Below, piece by piece: positions 48,743-61,200 of a stretch of DNA of 64,000 nucleotides. Origin of the DNA: Iris pallida (taxonomy: Eukaryota > Streptophyta > Magnoliopsida > Asparagales > Iridaceae). Position numbers and translations under genes: made by a program. Positions within the stretch are counted from its first letter, which is position 1. Every line of letters begins with the position of its first letter. Under the pieces are notes generated by a model. It saw only the letters and a list, made by a program, of their open reading frames with translations. It made no database searches and was not told the DNA's origin. Location of the stretch: NCBI GenBank assembly GCA_029216955.1, contig JANAVB010029819.1, positions 31,360,586 to 31,424,585 on the forward strand, written 5' to 3'.

Positions 48743-50842
48743 TCAAGAATTTCAAGGTACAGCAGTTCCGATAAGACTTATTCATCCTATGACACGATGC
48801 GACTCAGTCTAAGTACAAGTGATGACACGATACGACCCAGTCATGATACACGAGAAAACTAATCCAATATGAACTACAAAGTTAACTAGGAACAAGAACT
48901 ATATATACGTATATCCAATATGAACTACAAAGCTAAATATAAACAAGGCTATGTATATACTAGCAGGCATGATATATATAACTAGTAAAACTGGATATAA
49001 TAATGCATGTAAATAAACTGTAGAGGGAGGCAAGGTATCTTGCCTGGAAGTTGCACACAGATCCAACAACAATTTAGTCAACTACAAAGCCACGAAGTCC
49101 AAGTCATCACAACTGTCTCCGAAAGCTGAAACAAACATTGCCAACATTCTTAGAATTGTCAAATTAGCTAGGATTGCCTGTCCTTAAGTCTGATTCTGGA
49201 CACAGGGGCAAAACGGTAATTTCGGGCCAAAACGATGTCCGCCGTTGGATCCGCTTTGCACCAAAAAATGTGCCAGAGTCAACGGTCTCTAAAGTCGTCA
49301 AACTATATGTCTACGGATCCGGTTTTCCGATACAAACCCAACCGAATATCCAGAATTGGATTCCGACGGGCCGTGCACAAAATCGTCCGTTGAGTGGGAC
49401 CGTGGAGCCCGAAAAACGGCGTTTCGATTCAACTGTCTCAGAATCGGACCAAACTTGGAAAACATGACCAGAAAAATGATACGGTCCTGTTGGCGGAAGT
49501 TTCGTCTCGATCTGACGAACATGCACAATGTAATTGAGAAATTTGTACAGAGACCGATACGGTAAATTTCGACGGATACGCATCAAATTCGTCGCACACA
49601 CGCGACCAATTTGAATTTCGTCAAAGTCCACACGACCACGAAGCCGATACGCAGCTTTCGATGCTTTCGATTCGCGACCACGTCGCCCGAAATGGCGGGA
49701 CGCACGTCATATCGAAGGTTTTTCGTAAATTTTCGAAAACATTTTCGTAGGTTTTTCTTGGTTTTCAATCCAATTTATACTACTGTCTAATCCATGATAA
49801 ATAAAACTAATAATGAGGTTTTCTTCGCGGTTAGGTTGTCTAAACATCTGTTCAATTAGTTTCTCAAAACTGTCGATCGCTTGACAGGAAGTTGCCTTCT
49901 AAATCGGGTGTCGGGACTGTCATATATGTCCTATTTTGACAGGATTTCCACGATATTCGCTTTGATTTTTCGATCGATCCAGCGTATTATATTTAAGTCT
50001 ACCTGAAGACGATTGAAGTGGTATAGATTAGGTTTATACCTGTGTGATCGTTTCGAGAAACGGTCAACTGTGGAGGAAGAAAATGGGGCACAAAGTTTGG
50101 TCGATCGCTGCACCGCTACTGCTGTGTTCCTTGCGCGAGCGCGCGAGTGCGGCCTGGCCGGCCTCCGGCGGTGCGCGGTGTCTGGGGGCTGCGCCCAAGC
50201 GAACTCCTGCCAGGGTTGTCTGGGTGTCGGCGCTCTTGGGTTAGGGTTATGGTTTGCTGCACTCCCTCTCATCGTGTATACATATATGAATTTATGTGTT
50301 CGTCTGTGAACTTCCTAAGGGCTCGGGGCTCTGATTCCCTTTACTGCTGAAATAAGGGCTCAGCCTCTTTGCTGAGTAGCCTGCCCGATTGGGGTATTCC
50401 TGGTGTCGGGCTGGGCTTGGCCCTGGTGAGCCTGGACTGGCCTGGCCCGAATGGGCTGTGGGTGGGGCTTCTTAATATATTTTCCTTTTCCTTTTTCTAT
50501 TTTATTTTTATTTTCTATTTTCTATTTCTATTCTATTTGCAATTTATATATATTCGTACACGTATAATATATTTATATTTAAATATATTCATATTCATAT
50601 ACACACATATTTATATATATATTTATATATACAAACATTTATACACGTATATAATATCTATTTATATATATGTATATCCATACACACATATGTAATATCT
50701 ATTTATTTATACATAACTTCCATGCATACCTACCATTACAATAATAAATATTCACGACAACCAAAATATATCCCAATAATATATATTCATAATATAGTGT
50801 CTTATTTATAGAAATATATATACACATATATATACACATATC

Positions 50843-51018
<176 letters not shown>

Positions 51019-51497
51019 CATTATAATAAATAATTTAATAAATATAAATCGCCAATTCCTAAATATATACACAAAAATATTTGCATTTACCAAACATGTC
51101 TACAAGGTCGTATTTGGTCCCACTATATGACTACATGGGCTTAGATTTGACTTGGGTCCAATCTGGACAGGTTCGGTACAACCGGGTTCCCGAAAACTGA
51201 ATAATATGATTAAATAATAAATAAAATCTTCGGTAGGGTTAAGTCGCAACTTGGCCTGGTTTTCTTAGTTAGGACGTCACTATGGCTCGGCCTTCCCTAC
51301 CAGGGCTAATACACTAGTCAAAGCACGCCACTGCACTAACCGTGCCAGGATTCCTAGTCGTCTTGTATTCCAAATCTCAACCATGGCTAAAATCATCTAC
51401 CGTAAAAATTAACTAAATAAATATTTGTAAAATTCTAAAATCACTATTTAAATCAAATAAATAATATAAAAAAAAGAATCCGGGAAGGGAAGCTACA

Positions 51498-52064
51498 AAT
51501 CTACCCACCTTAAAAATAATTTCGTCCTCGAAATTCCAATTCATGACTATTCCTCAAAATTCAAAGTCCTTAATCTCCTCAAATTTAATTTTCAAAAAAT
51601 ATTTTATAACCTCGAATACTTGAGGACTTCTACCCACCTTTGGTTATACTACTCCCTCAAAGGTATGTCACTAAAACTTATAACCTTCTTCCAAGTCGCT
51701 AGAGTCATTATCCTTAGATATCTAAGACATATGGCTTCTACAATCCCTTCATATCCATCAGACAACCAAATATTCAATAGTCAAGCAATATTATACTATT
51801 AATTAAGAATTTCTGATAAATTCTAGATAGCACGATCATTCGTCACCTCGAAATAAAATGGATGAGAATCAATGGCACAGGAAGCAAGGAAGTATAATCG
51901 AGAGCAAATATAGAGTTTTCAATGACGTGGAGAATTTCTAGGAGAATTTTCAAGGCAGTGTGGATTGAGATTTCTAAGGGTTTAGTCATATTCGCAGGCT
52001 CGTACCAGTATAGTTACGTAACCGGTACGATATGCTCTGACCTGCATGGGCCACCAAAAAAACT
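51498..52064 (-). mobile_element. Short internal domain (~567 bp) between LTR B and LTR C
   Basis: Minus strand: directly after LTR C it reads a TTTTTTGGTGGCCCATGCAGG-like stretch (primer-site position). Directly before LTR B it reads TTTCGAGGACGAAAT and then AAGGTGGGTAG. Both ends match the corresponding ends of the intact gypsy (58049-58080 and 63210-63242). There is no coding sequence. The domain aligns end to end with 6097-6688, so the short internal region is a family trait rather than a single deletion. Structurally it is a large retrotransposon derivative. Confidence 0.75.
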
Positions 52065-54915
52065 TGTCACGACCCACACCCGTTTTTCGGACGCGAGAGC
52101 GTGAGCAAGCCAGCTACGTATCGAATAGACTCCAGCCCGACTCGAATACGTAAACGCTGTCAAGGCTATGGTATACTGCCAAATCATGGCAAACAAATCT
52201 ATATCTCAATCCACAATAAGAATAATAATCAAGAATGAACAAGTATGGGTCGTGGTCTGCAGCCCACAAGCATATATGTCCGATAAGACTCTAAGAAAGT
52301 AACAAGTGTCTAAAACTGAATCAGGAAATAGGATATCTCATGATAAGGTATGAAAGTATGAGCTGATAATAAATGTAATACGATCCCTGAATCCAGCAAG
52401 CGTATCATCCCATCCGCCATCCAGTACTAATAGCTAACTCCATGCACTCACTAAACCTGAAGAGATCATCAGGCCCTCAGGGGACATAGCAAGATACATA
52501 AAAATATGACTATCTAGCAGTTTATCATACAATAAAGAAAATACAGGAAAATAAACGAGAAAAGACCAATCAACACGAAATATGACTATACATGACTGGA
52601 AGAACCACTACGCATAATCGAACTGTTGGAGAAGAACAGGAGAACACGATATCACGATGTCAACGGATAACCAATCGAATACTCAAACCCTTGTCCCTAG
52701 TGTGGACTCGCAGGTTTGAACTACTAACCCTCGTCCCTAGTGTGGACTCGCAGGCTAGCATCACCCTCGTCCCTAGCGTGAATTCGCAGACGTAAACCAT
52801 ATACTACTAACCCTCGTCCCTAGTGTGGACTCGTAGGTGTGGACCAATAACTACTAACCCTCGTCCCTGGTGTGGACTCACAGATTAGCTTACTAACTCT
52901 CGCCCCTGGTGTGGGCACGCAAGTTAGCTTAACTACTAACCCTCACCCCTAATATGGACTCGCAGATTAGCTTACTAACTCTAGCCCCTGGTGTGGGCTC
53001 GCAAGTTAGCTTAACTACTAACCCTCGCCCCTAATGTGGACTCGCAGATTAGCTTCAAGAATTTCAAGGTACAGCAGTTCCGATATGACTTATTCATCCT
53101 ATGACACGATGCGACTTAGTCCAAGTACAAGTGATGACACGACACGACCCAATCACGATACACGAGAAAACCAATCCAATATGAACTACAAAGTTAACTA
53201 GGAACAAGAACTATATATACGTATATCCAATATGAACTACAAAGCTAAATATAAACAAGGCTATATATATACTAGCAGGCATGATATACATAACTAGTAA
53301 AACTGGATATAAATATACATGTAAATAAACTGTAGAGGAAGACAAGGTATCTTGCCTGGAAGTTGCACACAGATCCAACAACAATTTAGTCAACTGCAAA
53401 GCCGCAAAGTCCAAGTCATCACAACTATCTCCGAAAGCTGAAACAAACATTGCCAACATTCTCAGAATAGTCAAATTAGCTAGGATTGCCTGTCCTTAAG
53501 TCTGATTCTGGACACAGGGGCAAAACGGTAATTTTGGGCCAAAACGGTGTCCGCCGTTGGACCCGCTTTGTACCAAAAAATGTGCCAGTCAACGGTCTCT
53601 AAAGTCGTCAAACTACATGTCTACAGATTCAGTTTTCCGATTCGAATCCAACCGTATGTCCAGAGTTGGATTCCGGCGTGCCGGGCAGAAAATCGTCCGT
53701 TGAGTGGGACCGTGGGGCCCGTAAAACGGTATTTCAATTCAACTGTCTCAGAATCGGACCAATCTTGGCATACATGACCAGAAAAATGATACGGTCCTGT
53801 TGGCACAAGTTTTGTCTCGATCTGACGAACGTGCACGAAGTAATTAAGAAATTTGCACAGAGACCGATACGGTAAATTTCGACAGATACGTATCAAATTC
53901 GTCGCGCACACGCGACCAATTTGAATTCCGTCAAAGCCCATACGACCACGAAGCTGATACGTAGCTTTCAATGCTTTCAGTTCGTGACCACGTCGCCCGA
54001 AATGGTGGAACGCACGTCATATCGAAGGTTTTTCGTAAATTTTCGAAAATAGTTTCGTAGGTTTTTCTTGGTTTTCAATCCAATTTATACTACTGTCTAA
54101 TCCATGATAAATAAAACTAATAATGAGGTTTTCTTCGCGGTTAGGTTGTCTAAACATCTATTCAATTAGTTTCTCAAAATTGTCGATCGCTTGACAGAAA
54201 GTTGCCTTCCAAATCGGGTATCGGGACTGTCATATATGTCCTGTTTTGACAGGATTTCTGCGATATTCGCGTTGATTTTTCGACCGATCTAGCATACTAT
54301 ATTTAAGTCTACCTGAAGATGATTGAAGTGGTATAGATTAGGTTTATACCTGTGCGATCGTTTCGAGAAACGGTCAACTGTGGAGGAAGAAAACGAGGCA
54401 CAAAGTATGGTCGATCGCTGTACCGCTACTACAGTGTTCCTTGCGCACGCGCACGCGAGCAAGGACTAGCAGGCCTCCGGCGGTGCGCGCGGTGGCTGGA
54501 GGCTGTGCCGAGGCAAACTTCTGCCAGGGTTGTCTGGGTGTCGGCGCTCTTGGGCTTAGGGTTCTGGTTTGCTGTACTTCCTCTCGTCGTGTATACATAT
54601 ACGAATTTATGTGTTCGGATGTGAACTTCCTAAGGGCTCGGGACTCTGATTCCCTTTGCTGCTGAAATAAGGGCTCATCCTCTTTGCTGAGTAGCCTGCC
54701 CGATTGGGCTGTTCCTGGATTCGGGCTGGGCTTGGCCCTAGTGAGCCTGGGCTGGCCTGGCCCGAATGGGCTGTGGGTGGGGCTTCTTAATATATTTTCC
54801 TTTTTCTTTTTCTATTTCATTTCTATTTTTTATTTTATATTTCTATTCTATTTTCAATTTATATATATTCGTACACGTACAATATATTTATATTCAAATA
54901 TATTCATATTCATAT
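52065..54915 (-). repeat. Long LTR C (5' LTR) of non-autonomous element, interrupted by gypsy at 54916
   Basis: The plus strand starts TGTCACGACCCACACCCG and is co-linear with LTR B until TTCATATTCATAT, which corresponds to 50588-50600 in LTR B. There the gypsy LTR begins. The remaining ~0.9 kb must lie beyond the window, on the far side of that gypsy. Confidence 0.8.
52683..53055. repeat. Minisatellite in LTR C (9 units)
   Basis: Same units as in LTR B, but two fewer: units corresponding to B 4-5 are missing. Arms such as TCAAACC/GGTTTGA and CTAACT/AGTTAG are retained. Confidence 0.85.
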
Positions 54916-55242
54916 TGTCACTCCCCGTTCCCAGAATGCGTATTTTAATACGTATATTGCCTGAATGTATTTATTTAGCATTTATCATGTAGTATCCTGT
55001 ATTTAAATTCCTAATAACTTCATGTTAATTAATTATCTGCATTTTATTCTCTGCACTTTATTTTTCTACAATTCTATTAGCTGCTCTTTAATTTTCATGT
55101 TAATTTATTTCCTGCAATTATATTTCTGCAATTTTGTTTCCGTACTTTATTTCCTGTATTTTATTTTCTGCTTAGTCTTACTTTTGGGTTAGCCTTATTG
55201 GACCCATTGGACCCGGCCCAACTCCCACCTACCACCACCTTT

Positions 55243-55250
55243 CTATTTAA
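55243..55250 (+). promoter_or_regulatory. LTR TATA-like box
   Basis: CTATTTAA followed by GTCACCCTCTCCC and a long C/T-rich stretch (pyrimidine patch). The same bases occur in the 3' LTR at 63571-63578. Confidence 0.55.
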
Positions 55251-55690
55251 GTCACCCTCTCCCTTCTCTCTCCTCATTTACTTTACTTCTTCACCATTAC
55301 TCCTCTTCTTCTTCTTCATTACTCTCTCTCCACCTACCAAACCGTAGGCAAGTGCCAACTTGCTTCTTGATGGATCCCCATTATTATTGTTCCATCATCC
55401 TCCTTATTTGATTCTAAGTCTCTTTAGTACTTAGCATTTTCAATTTCCATGGCTAATTTGTTATAGATCTAAGTTTGTTACATTTTCGGATTTCTTAGGT
55501 TTTGATCTAGTAAACTTTGTTATCTTCAAGTTTTGATGGTTCCATGTTGTAGAGAATTTCGTTCTACCCAATTTTGACCTAAGAAAGTTCGAATTTGGAC
55601 TTTAGATGAAGGTTTTATGGAACTTGGAAGCTTGGGTTGATGGTGTTCTTCTTCTCTGAAACTTGGAGAAGAAGAACAGTACTTGACTTG

Positions 55691-56293
55691 ACCGCATGAA
55701 TAATTCATGCGGCAAGTGATTCCCAGCCGCATGGGTTGTTTTCTTCTCAGCCGCATGAAAAGTTTCTACCCGGCCGCATGAGACTCATTTTAGCCCAGCC
55801 GCATAGGGAGTTCTCCTAGCCGCATGGACTTTCCCCACTTAACCGCATATGCGCCCCCGTCTTTCTTGACCGCATGGATTTCTCTCCAAATCCAGTCGCA
55901 TGAACCAGGCTCACTCGCTGGCCGCATGAGGTCCTGAACCTTATAGCCGTACGAACTTCTCTCCCCCCCCCCCGCCAGCCGCATAAGCAATCTCCTTGAC
56001 CCGGCCGCATGGGGTTCGACTTGGTTGAGCCGCATGGACTCATTCTCGCCAGACGCATGAGTATCCTTCCCGCTGACCGCATGTGTCTTGCCTTTTTCGG
56101 CCGCATGAGCCCAATTCATCCTAGCCGCATGGAACACCCCTTCTGCTTGCCGCATGGGAGCTAGTCCCACTCGCCAGCCGCATAGGTTCCTGCCTCTTCA
56201 GCCGCATGCGCCTCTACCCCCTGAGCCGCATGAACCCGACTCTTTTCCTTGCCGCATAAGATTCATCCTGGCCGCATTAGACTTAGCCGCATG
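55691..56293. repeat. Array of ~25 CCGCATG boxes at ~24-bp spacing
   Basis: Boxes of the form (A/G)GCCGCAT(G/A) recur at 55725, 55749, 55772, 55797, 55818 and onward to about 56285, spaced 21-27 bp apart. The spacers between boxes are not conserved, unlike an ordinary minisatellite. One inverted box (CATGCGG) lies at 55705, facing a direct one at 55692. The 126-codon minus ORF here (55790-56170) is a by-product. Confidence 0.85.
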
Positions 56294-57578
56294 ACTATTC
56301 TATAGCCCTGAATGTTGATATTTTATTAGATATTTTACGTCCATTTTATATCCTTACGCCTTTTTGCATAAACTTGATAAATCATGATATGTTAATACTT
56401 CTATTAATTATAGATTGTTACGTAGGATGTACCATGTGTCATGAATTGAGTTATAGATACCCGGATTGACTGGAATTAAACCCTAAAGGTTTTAGACTCG
56501 ACCCCACTGAATACTAGTTGACTTTCATGCCTTGATACCATTGATGATAATTGTTAGCTTGACTAAAATTGAGCATGCGTTCCTAGTTGGAACTAAAGAG
56601 GCTGGCTAGTCGTCTTATTGAATTGAACGAATGAGACACGTTCATATAATAAACTTTTGCAATCGACTGGCTAATCTCGAATATTGGCATACAGGCACAT
56701 GTAGGCTTCAAATTATTTATTTAATTATTTAGTTATTTTTCTACAAAAGAAGTATGTGTACTTTATGGTCAAGGCATGATTACCGTGGTTAGATTTGATT
56801 GTTGTATTACGCTATGTAAGACCTGCAACCTAACCGCACTGGTATCGTTGTAGAGTTGTGCATATCGTACCCCGTACGAAAGTACTCATTTGAATGACCA
56901 TGATCCACGGCATGGGATTTCACTCAACGTAGGGACTATTAAGTTAAATAAAATAATGATTGCATGGAGAGAATGGATTCCCGAATTCTTACATGGCAGC
57001 CCCCTTGGAACGAGTAGTACCCGACGGGCCGGCTGGTTCCCACAGATACTGTAAATCTACCACACGGGCAGGGAACAGTATCTGCTTTTATTATTATTGT
57101 ATATTGTATATTGACGAGCGTCCTGCTAGGACTCGTCTAATTCATGCATGGGCCAATTGATTGACTGGATAGACTAGCCTTGCTTGCACATAGTAAGAAC
57201 TGAGGAATCCCTAATTGCATTATTCCAGGATAACTTGGAACTCATAATAGCAAGCCATAGTAGTTGATTGGCTGTTCAAGATGATTTGTTTGTGTACTGT
57301 ACCTACTCTGTTACCTAACTGGAATGATCAGAATGTCAGGACATGACGGGTCAACTTCTGTCCTTGTTTGGTTGGGAGGTTGGTCCGAAGTGTCTTGATG
57401 TGATGTGAGTTCCAGTAGCAAGCAGAGATCTATTATCATTATATTCCTTTACTTACTGGTTTAATCTTTCATATCGTCCTTCTTTGAGGTACTTGCTATT
57501 AGAGGTCTAACCTCTCTGGTTTTGCATGGCCAGATTTAGAGCCGGTTCCCGAGGATCCAGCTTACTTCTACCTCCAAG

Positions 57579-57616
57579 ATGGTCAACACTAGAAGGATGA
57601 TCGCAGGAGGACTCGA
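57579..57616 (+). other. Candidate Gag exon 1 inside the 5' LTR
   Basis: An ATG at 57579 opens a short frame beginning MVNTRR, a start often seen in plant gypsy Gag proteins. The frame meets a splice-donor-like GTGGGT at 57617. The acceptor TTTTCTTAG ends at 58241 after a pyrimidine-rich stretch. Removing the 625-nt intron joins this exon in frame to the long Gag-Pol frame at 58242. The Gag-Pol frame itself has no ATG near its start; its first in-frame ATG lies well inside, at about 58461. Splicing is inferred, not shown. Confidence 0.55.
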
Positions 57617-58241
57617 GTGGGTTTTCTTACTTCCCCGCTCGTTTTGTTAAATACTTTATACCTTGCCGTTTGGCACCGACATGTTAGTCGGATTATCTTG
57701 TACTTACTTTTGCATAATTGTAACTAAGTCAGGCTGCAGCTGATGACAATTGTGTATACTTTTGCTACATCAATCTGGCTATATTTTGTAAAGCCAGATA
57801 TCAAGAACATTTTGACAAAGCGTTTGGGACGCCTTACTGCTTTATCTTACATGTTCTCTATTTCTGTTCCTTGTTTGAATGATTGAGACAATAGATGTGA
57901 AGTGACCATAGTAGGACTTTTATGTAGTATGCACCCCCTCGTCTGGCTAGACAGCATTGATCGTATTATACGGTATTCATCTACCCGTAATACGTAGCTG
58001 GCTGAGTCATTCCCCCGCTCTCCAGTATTCTGGTTCTGGGGCGTGACAAGGTTTTAGTGGTGGCCCATGTAGGTCTGATTTCAGACTTGTAGGGTATTTA
58101 ATAGGATGTCTCAATCACACATATTTCTCCTTGATCTCATGATTCGTTAATTCTCAACTCTAGCTTGACATTCCAGTATCCTTTGACTTCATTGATCCTT
58201 CATGTCCGGTCGTTTGATTGTTCTCTTATCCCTTTTCTTAG

Positions 58242-61200
58242 GGGCACCTCGTCCGTATCTGTCAGAGCTGGACAGCAACAACATGGACAGCAGCATGGAC
58301 AACCTGACCAGATTGGTCAGCAACAAGGGTCAGAACCACTTCATGAGGCTATTCAAGAAGAAGTGATAGTGGAACCAGCAGCTGGGTCACAGTATCCGGA
58401 CATTCCACCCCCACCGACAGTTCCACCTACCCAAGTGGACACACCAGCCCTTCTAGAGATTATGAGAGGGATGATGGCCACTCAGCAACACCAGATGTTA
58501 GCCCAGCAGCGCATGCACGCTCAGTTGCAAGAGCAGAATGTACTACTCAACCAAGGATTACAGACGGCATTAGAAAGAGGAGTGAGGACTGATTCAGGAG
58601 CATCAGCCAGATTTTACAAGTACAACCCCCACCGTTTCGAGGGCACGGAGGATGCCATCTCAGCAGATGCATGGCTTAAGGATATTGAGGCTATTCTGAC
58701 AGCAGCTAAGGTACCGACAGAAGAACGTGTGGATCTAGTAAAGTTGTTACTTCAGGATCTCGCACGTGATTGGTGGGAAGCAGAGGAAGTAGGCATCAGA
58801 CGTCCCGTTGCTTGGAACGATTTTACAGCAAGATTCAAGACGAAGTACTATGGAGTTGTGGCGCAGTTTGAGCTACAACAGAAGTTTATCAATCTCAGGC
58901 AGGCTGGCAAGACTGTAGATGCTTACGCAGCGGAGTTCTGCAGATTGAGTAGGTTTGCCCCAGAGATGGTAGCAACGGAGCGCCAGAGGGCGATGAGGTT
59001 CCAGCAAGGGTTTCATCTTGAGCTCTTGCAATTGATAGAGGTGCACAACTACCAGACTCTTGACGAAATATTGACGACAATCCGCAGGCATGAAATCATC
59101 ATTCAGAAGCTTGCGGCAAGGACTGGAGGTCAGAAGAGATCTCACAGTCAGATTGAAGGAGGAGGGGGAGCAGCGCCCCGAACAACAGCACCATCCCCTA
59201 GCATTCGTATCCACGATGTGGCGATACGGGGGCCAGCACCACCCAGGCAGCAACAGCAACAGCAACAGAAGAAGAACCAGCAACCCCCAGCGGGCTGTAC
59301 TTATTGCGAAAAGATAGGGCACACTAGAGACGTGTGTCGGGCATTGAATGGACTATGTCTGATATGTAGAAATCCAGATCATCGGGTTACCACATGTCCC
59401 ATGAATTCGAGGACAGGAGGACCAGGGCAGCAGTTTCCTTCTCTGCCAGTACCAGGGACAGGACAGTATCGAGGACCAGCGATGGCAGTGAGGCCGTTGG
59501 CACAGCGCTCGTTAATGCCGCAGGCTCAGATGTTTCGGCAGCAGGGGCCGCCAATGCAGCAACACCAGCGTAGACCACCCCAGCATCATCAAGGCAGGGG
59601 CCAGCAGCAGCACCAGGCTAGGCCGCAGCATGGAAACCAGCAAGGAGGTCGAGGACAGGCATTCACACTGTCCCTGGAAGAGGCATTGGCATCAGGAGAT
59701 GTTGTGGCAGGTAACATTCTCGTCGCCTCATATCCCGCAGTAGCATTGTTTGATTCGGGAGCATCCCATTCATTTATATCTGCACAATTTGTGACACGAC
59801 TAGGAGTGGAGTTCGAGGCATTGCCAGGGAGGTTGAATATACTCACTGGTAATGGGCTCGTGGGAGTTAGTAGAGTTAGTTTAGCATGTAGTGTTGTGGT
59901 GTGCGGGCATCCTTTACCCGCCCGGTTGATAGAATTTCCTGTTGGAAATTTCGACGTTATCTTAGGCATGGACTGGCTGAAAGACAGTCATGCGACAATA
60001 GATTGTCGTAGTGGAAGTGTATCTTTTGATATTCCAGGCATGGAGAGGTTCACCTTGGTCAGGTCAGAGGCAACTCAGCAAGAGCAGGGAGTAGTAACAG
60101 CAATGGAAGAAGTTCAGATTCCGAAGGTAGTTGAAGAATTTCTAGACGTATTTCCCGAAGAACTTCCAGGTCTACCACCAGTTAGAGATATTGAGTTCAG
60201 TATAGAATTGGCACCAAGAACTAAACCAATATCAGATCGGGTTTACAGAATGGCGGATTCAGAGCAGGCCAAGGTGTATCAGCACATAGAGGAATTGAAG
60301 GAGAAAAAGTTTATCCAAGCTAGCGTGTCACCATGGGCAGCACCAGTGGTACTTGTAGGGAAGAAGGATGGATCATCCAGATTATGCATTGACTACAGGA
60401 AGCTAAATGCGGCAACAGTAAAGAATAAGTACCCATTACCCAGGATCGACGACTTATTTGATCAGTTGAGCAAGGCTAGAGTTTTCTCCAAGATAGATCT
60501 TCGTTCAGGGTATTACCAAGTGAGGGTTTGGAAGGAAGACATTCCCAAGACAGCATTCAGGTCGAAGTATGGGCATTATGAGTTTTTAGTAATGTCGTTT
60601 GGTTTGACCAATGCTCCAGCTATCTTCATGGATTTGATGAATCGCATCTTTATACCATATTTAGATCAGTTTGTCGTAGTATTTCTCGACGACATTCTTG
60701 TGTACTCTGCTAGTGAAGAGGAGCATGAAGACCACCTAAGAAAAGTATTGTAGGTTCTGAGAGAGAACCAGTTGTATGCCAAGCTCAGCAAGTGTGAGTT
60801 CTGGATGGACCATATTTCATTTTTGGGTCATATTATATCAGGAACTGGAGTAGCAGTGGATCCCAAGAAGGTAGAAGCAGTAAAGAGTTGGCCAGTACCC
60901 AAGACCGTAGCTGATGTACGGAGTTTCTTGGGATTGGCAGGATATTACAGAAGGTTTGTGTCAGACTTTGCAAGGCTTTCAGCACCCATGACCCGCTTGA
61001 CACGGAAGGATGTACCATTCGTTTGGTCTGTAGAATGCCAGGCCTCATTTGAAAATCTGAAGCAGAAGTTGATATCAGCGCCCATTCTTATATTGCCAGT
61101 TGGACCTGGAGGTTTTACCGTATATTGTGATACGTCAGGTAAAGGACTTGGATGTGTCCTCATGCAGCATGGGAAGGTGATAGCATATGCATCTAGGCAG

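Larger units (their letters stand above)
54916..58048 (+). repeat. 5' LTR (3.13 kb) of young gypsy
   Basis: It begins TGTCACTCCCCGTTCCC and ends GGGGCGTGACA, giving the terminal dyad TGTCAC...GTGACA. The start is identical to the 3' LTR start at 63243. It contains a TATA-like box, an array of CCGCATG boxes (55691-56293) and a candidate coding exon (57579-57616). Confidence 0.9.

Noticed and set aside
49174..50350. Paired ORFs conserved between LTR B and LTR C
   Set aside because: Conservation is explained by B and C being LTRs of the same insertion; both strands show equally open frames and no motif.
55790..56170. 126-codon minus-strand ORF
   Set aside because: It is produced by the periodic CCGCATG boxes (repeated M-R-L/H-A-A words) and shows no protein features.
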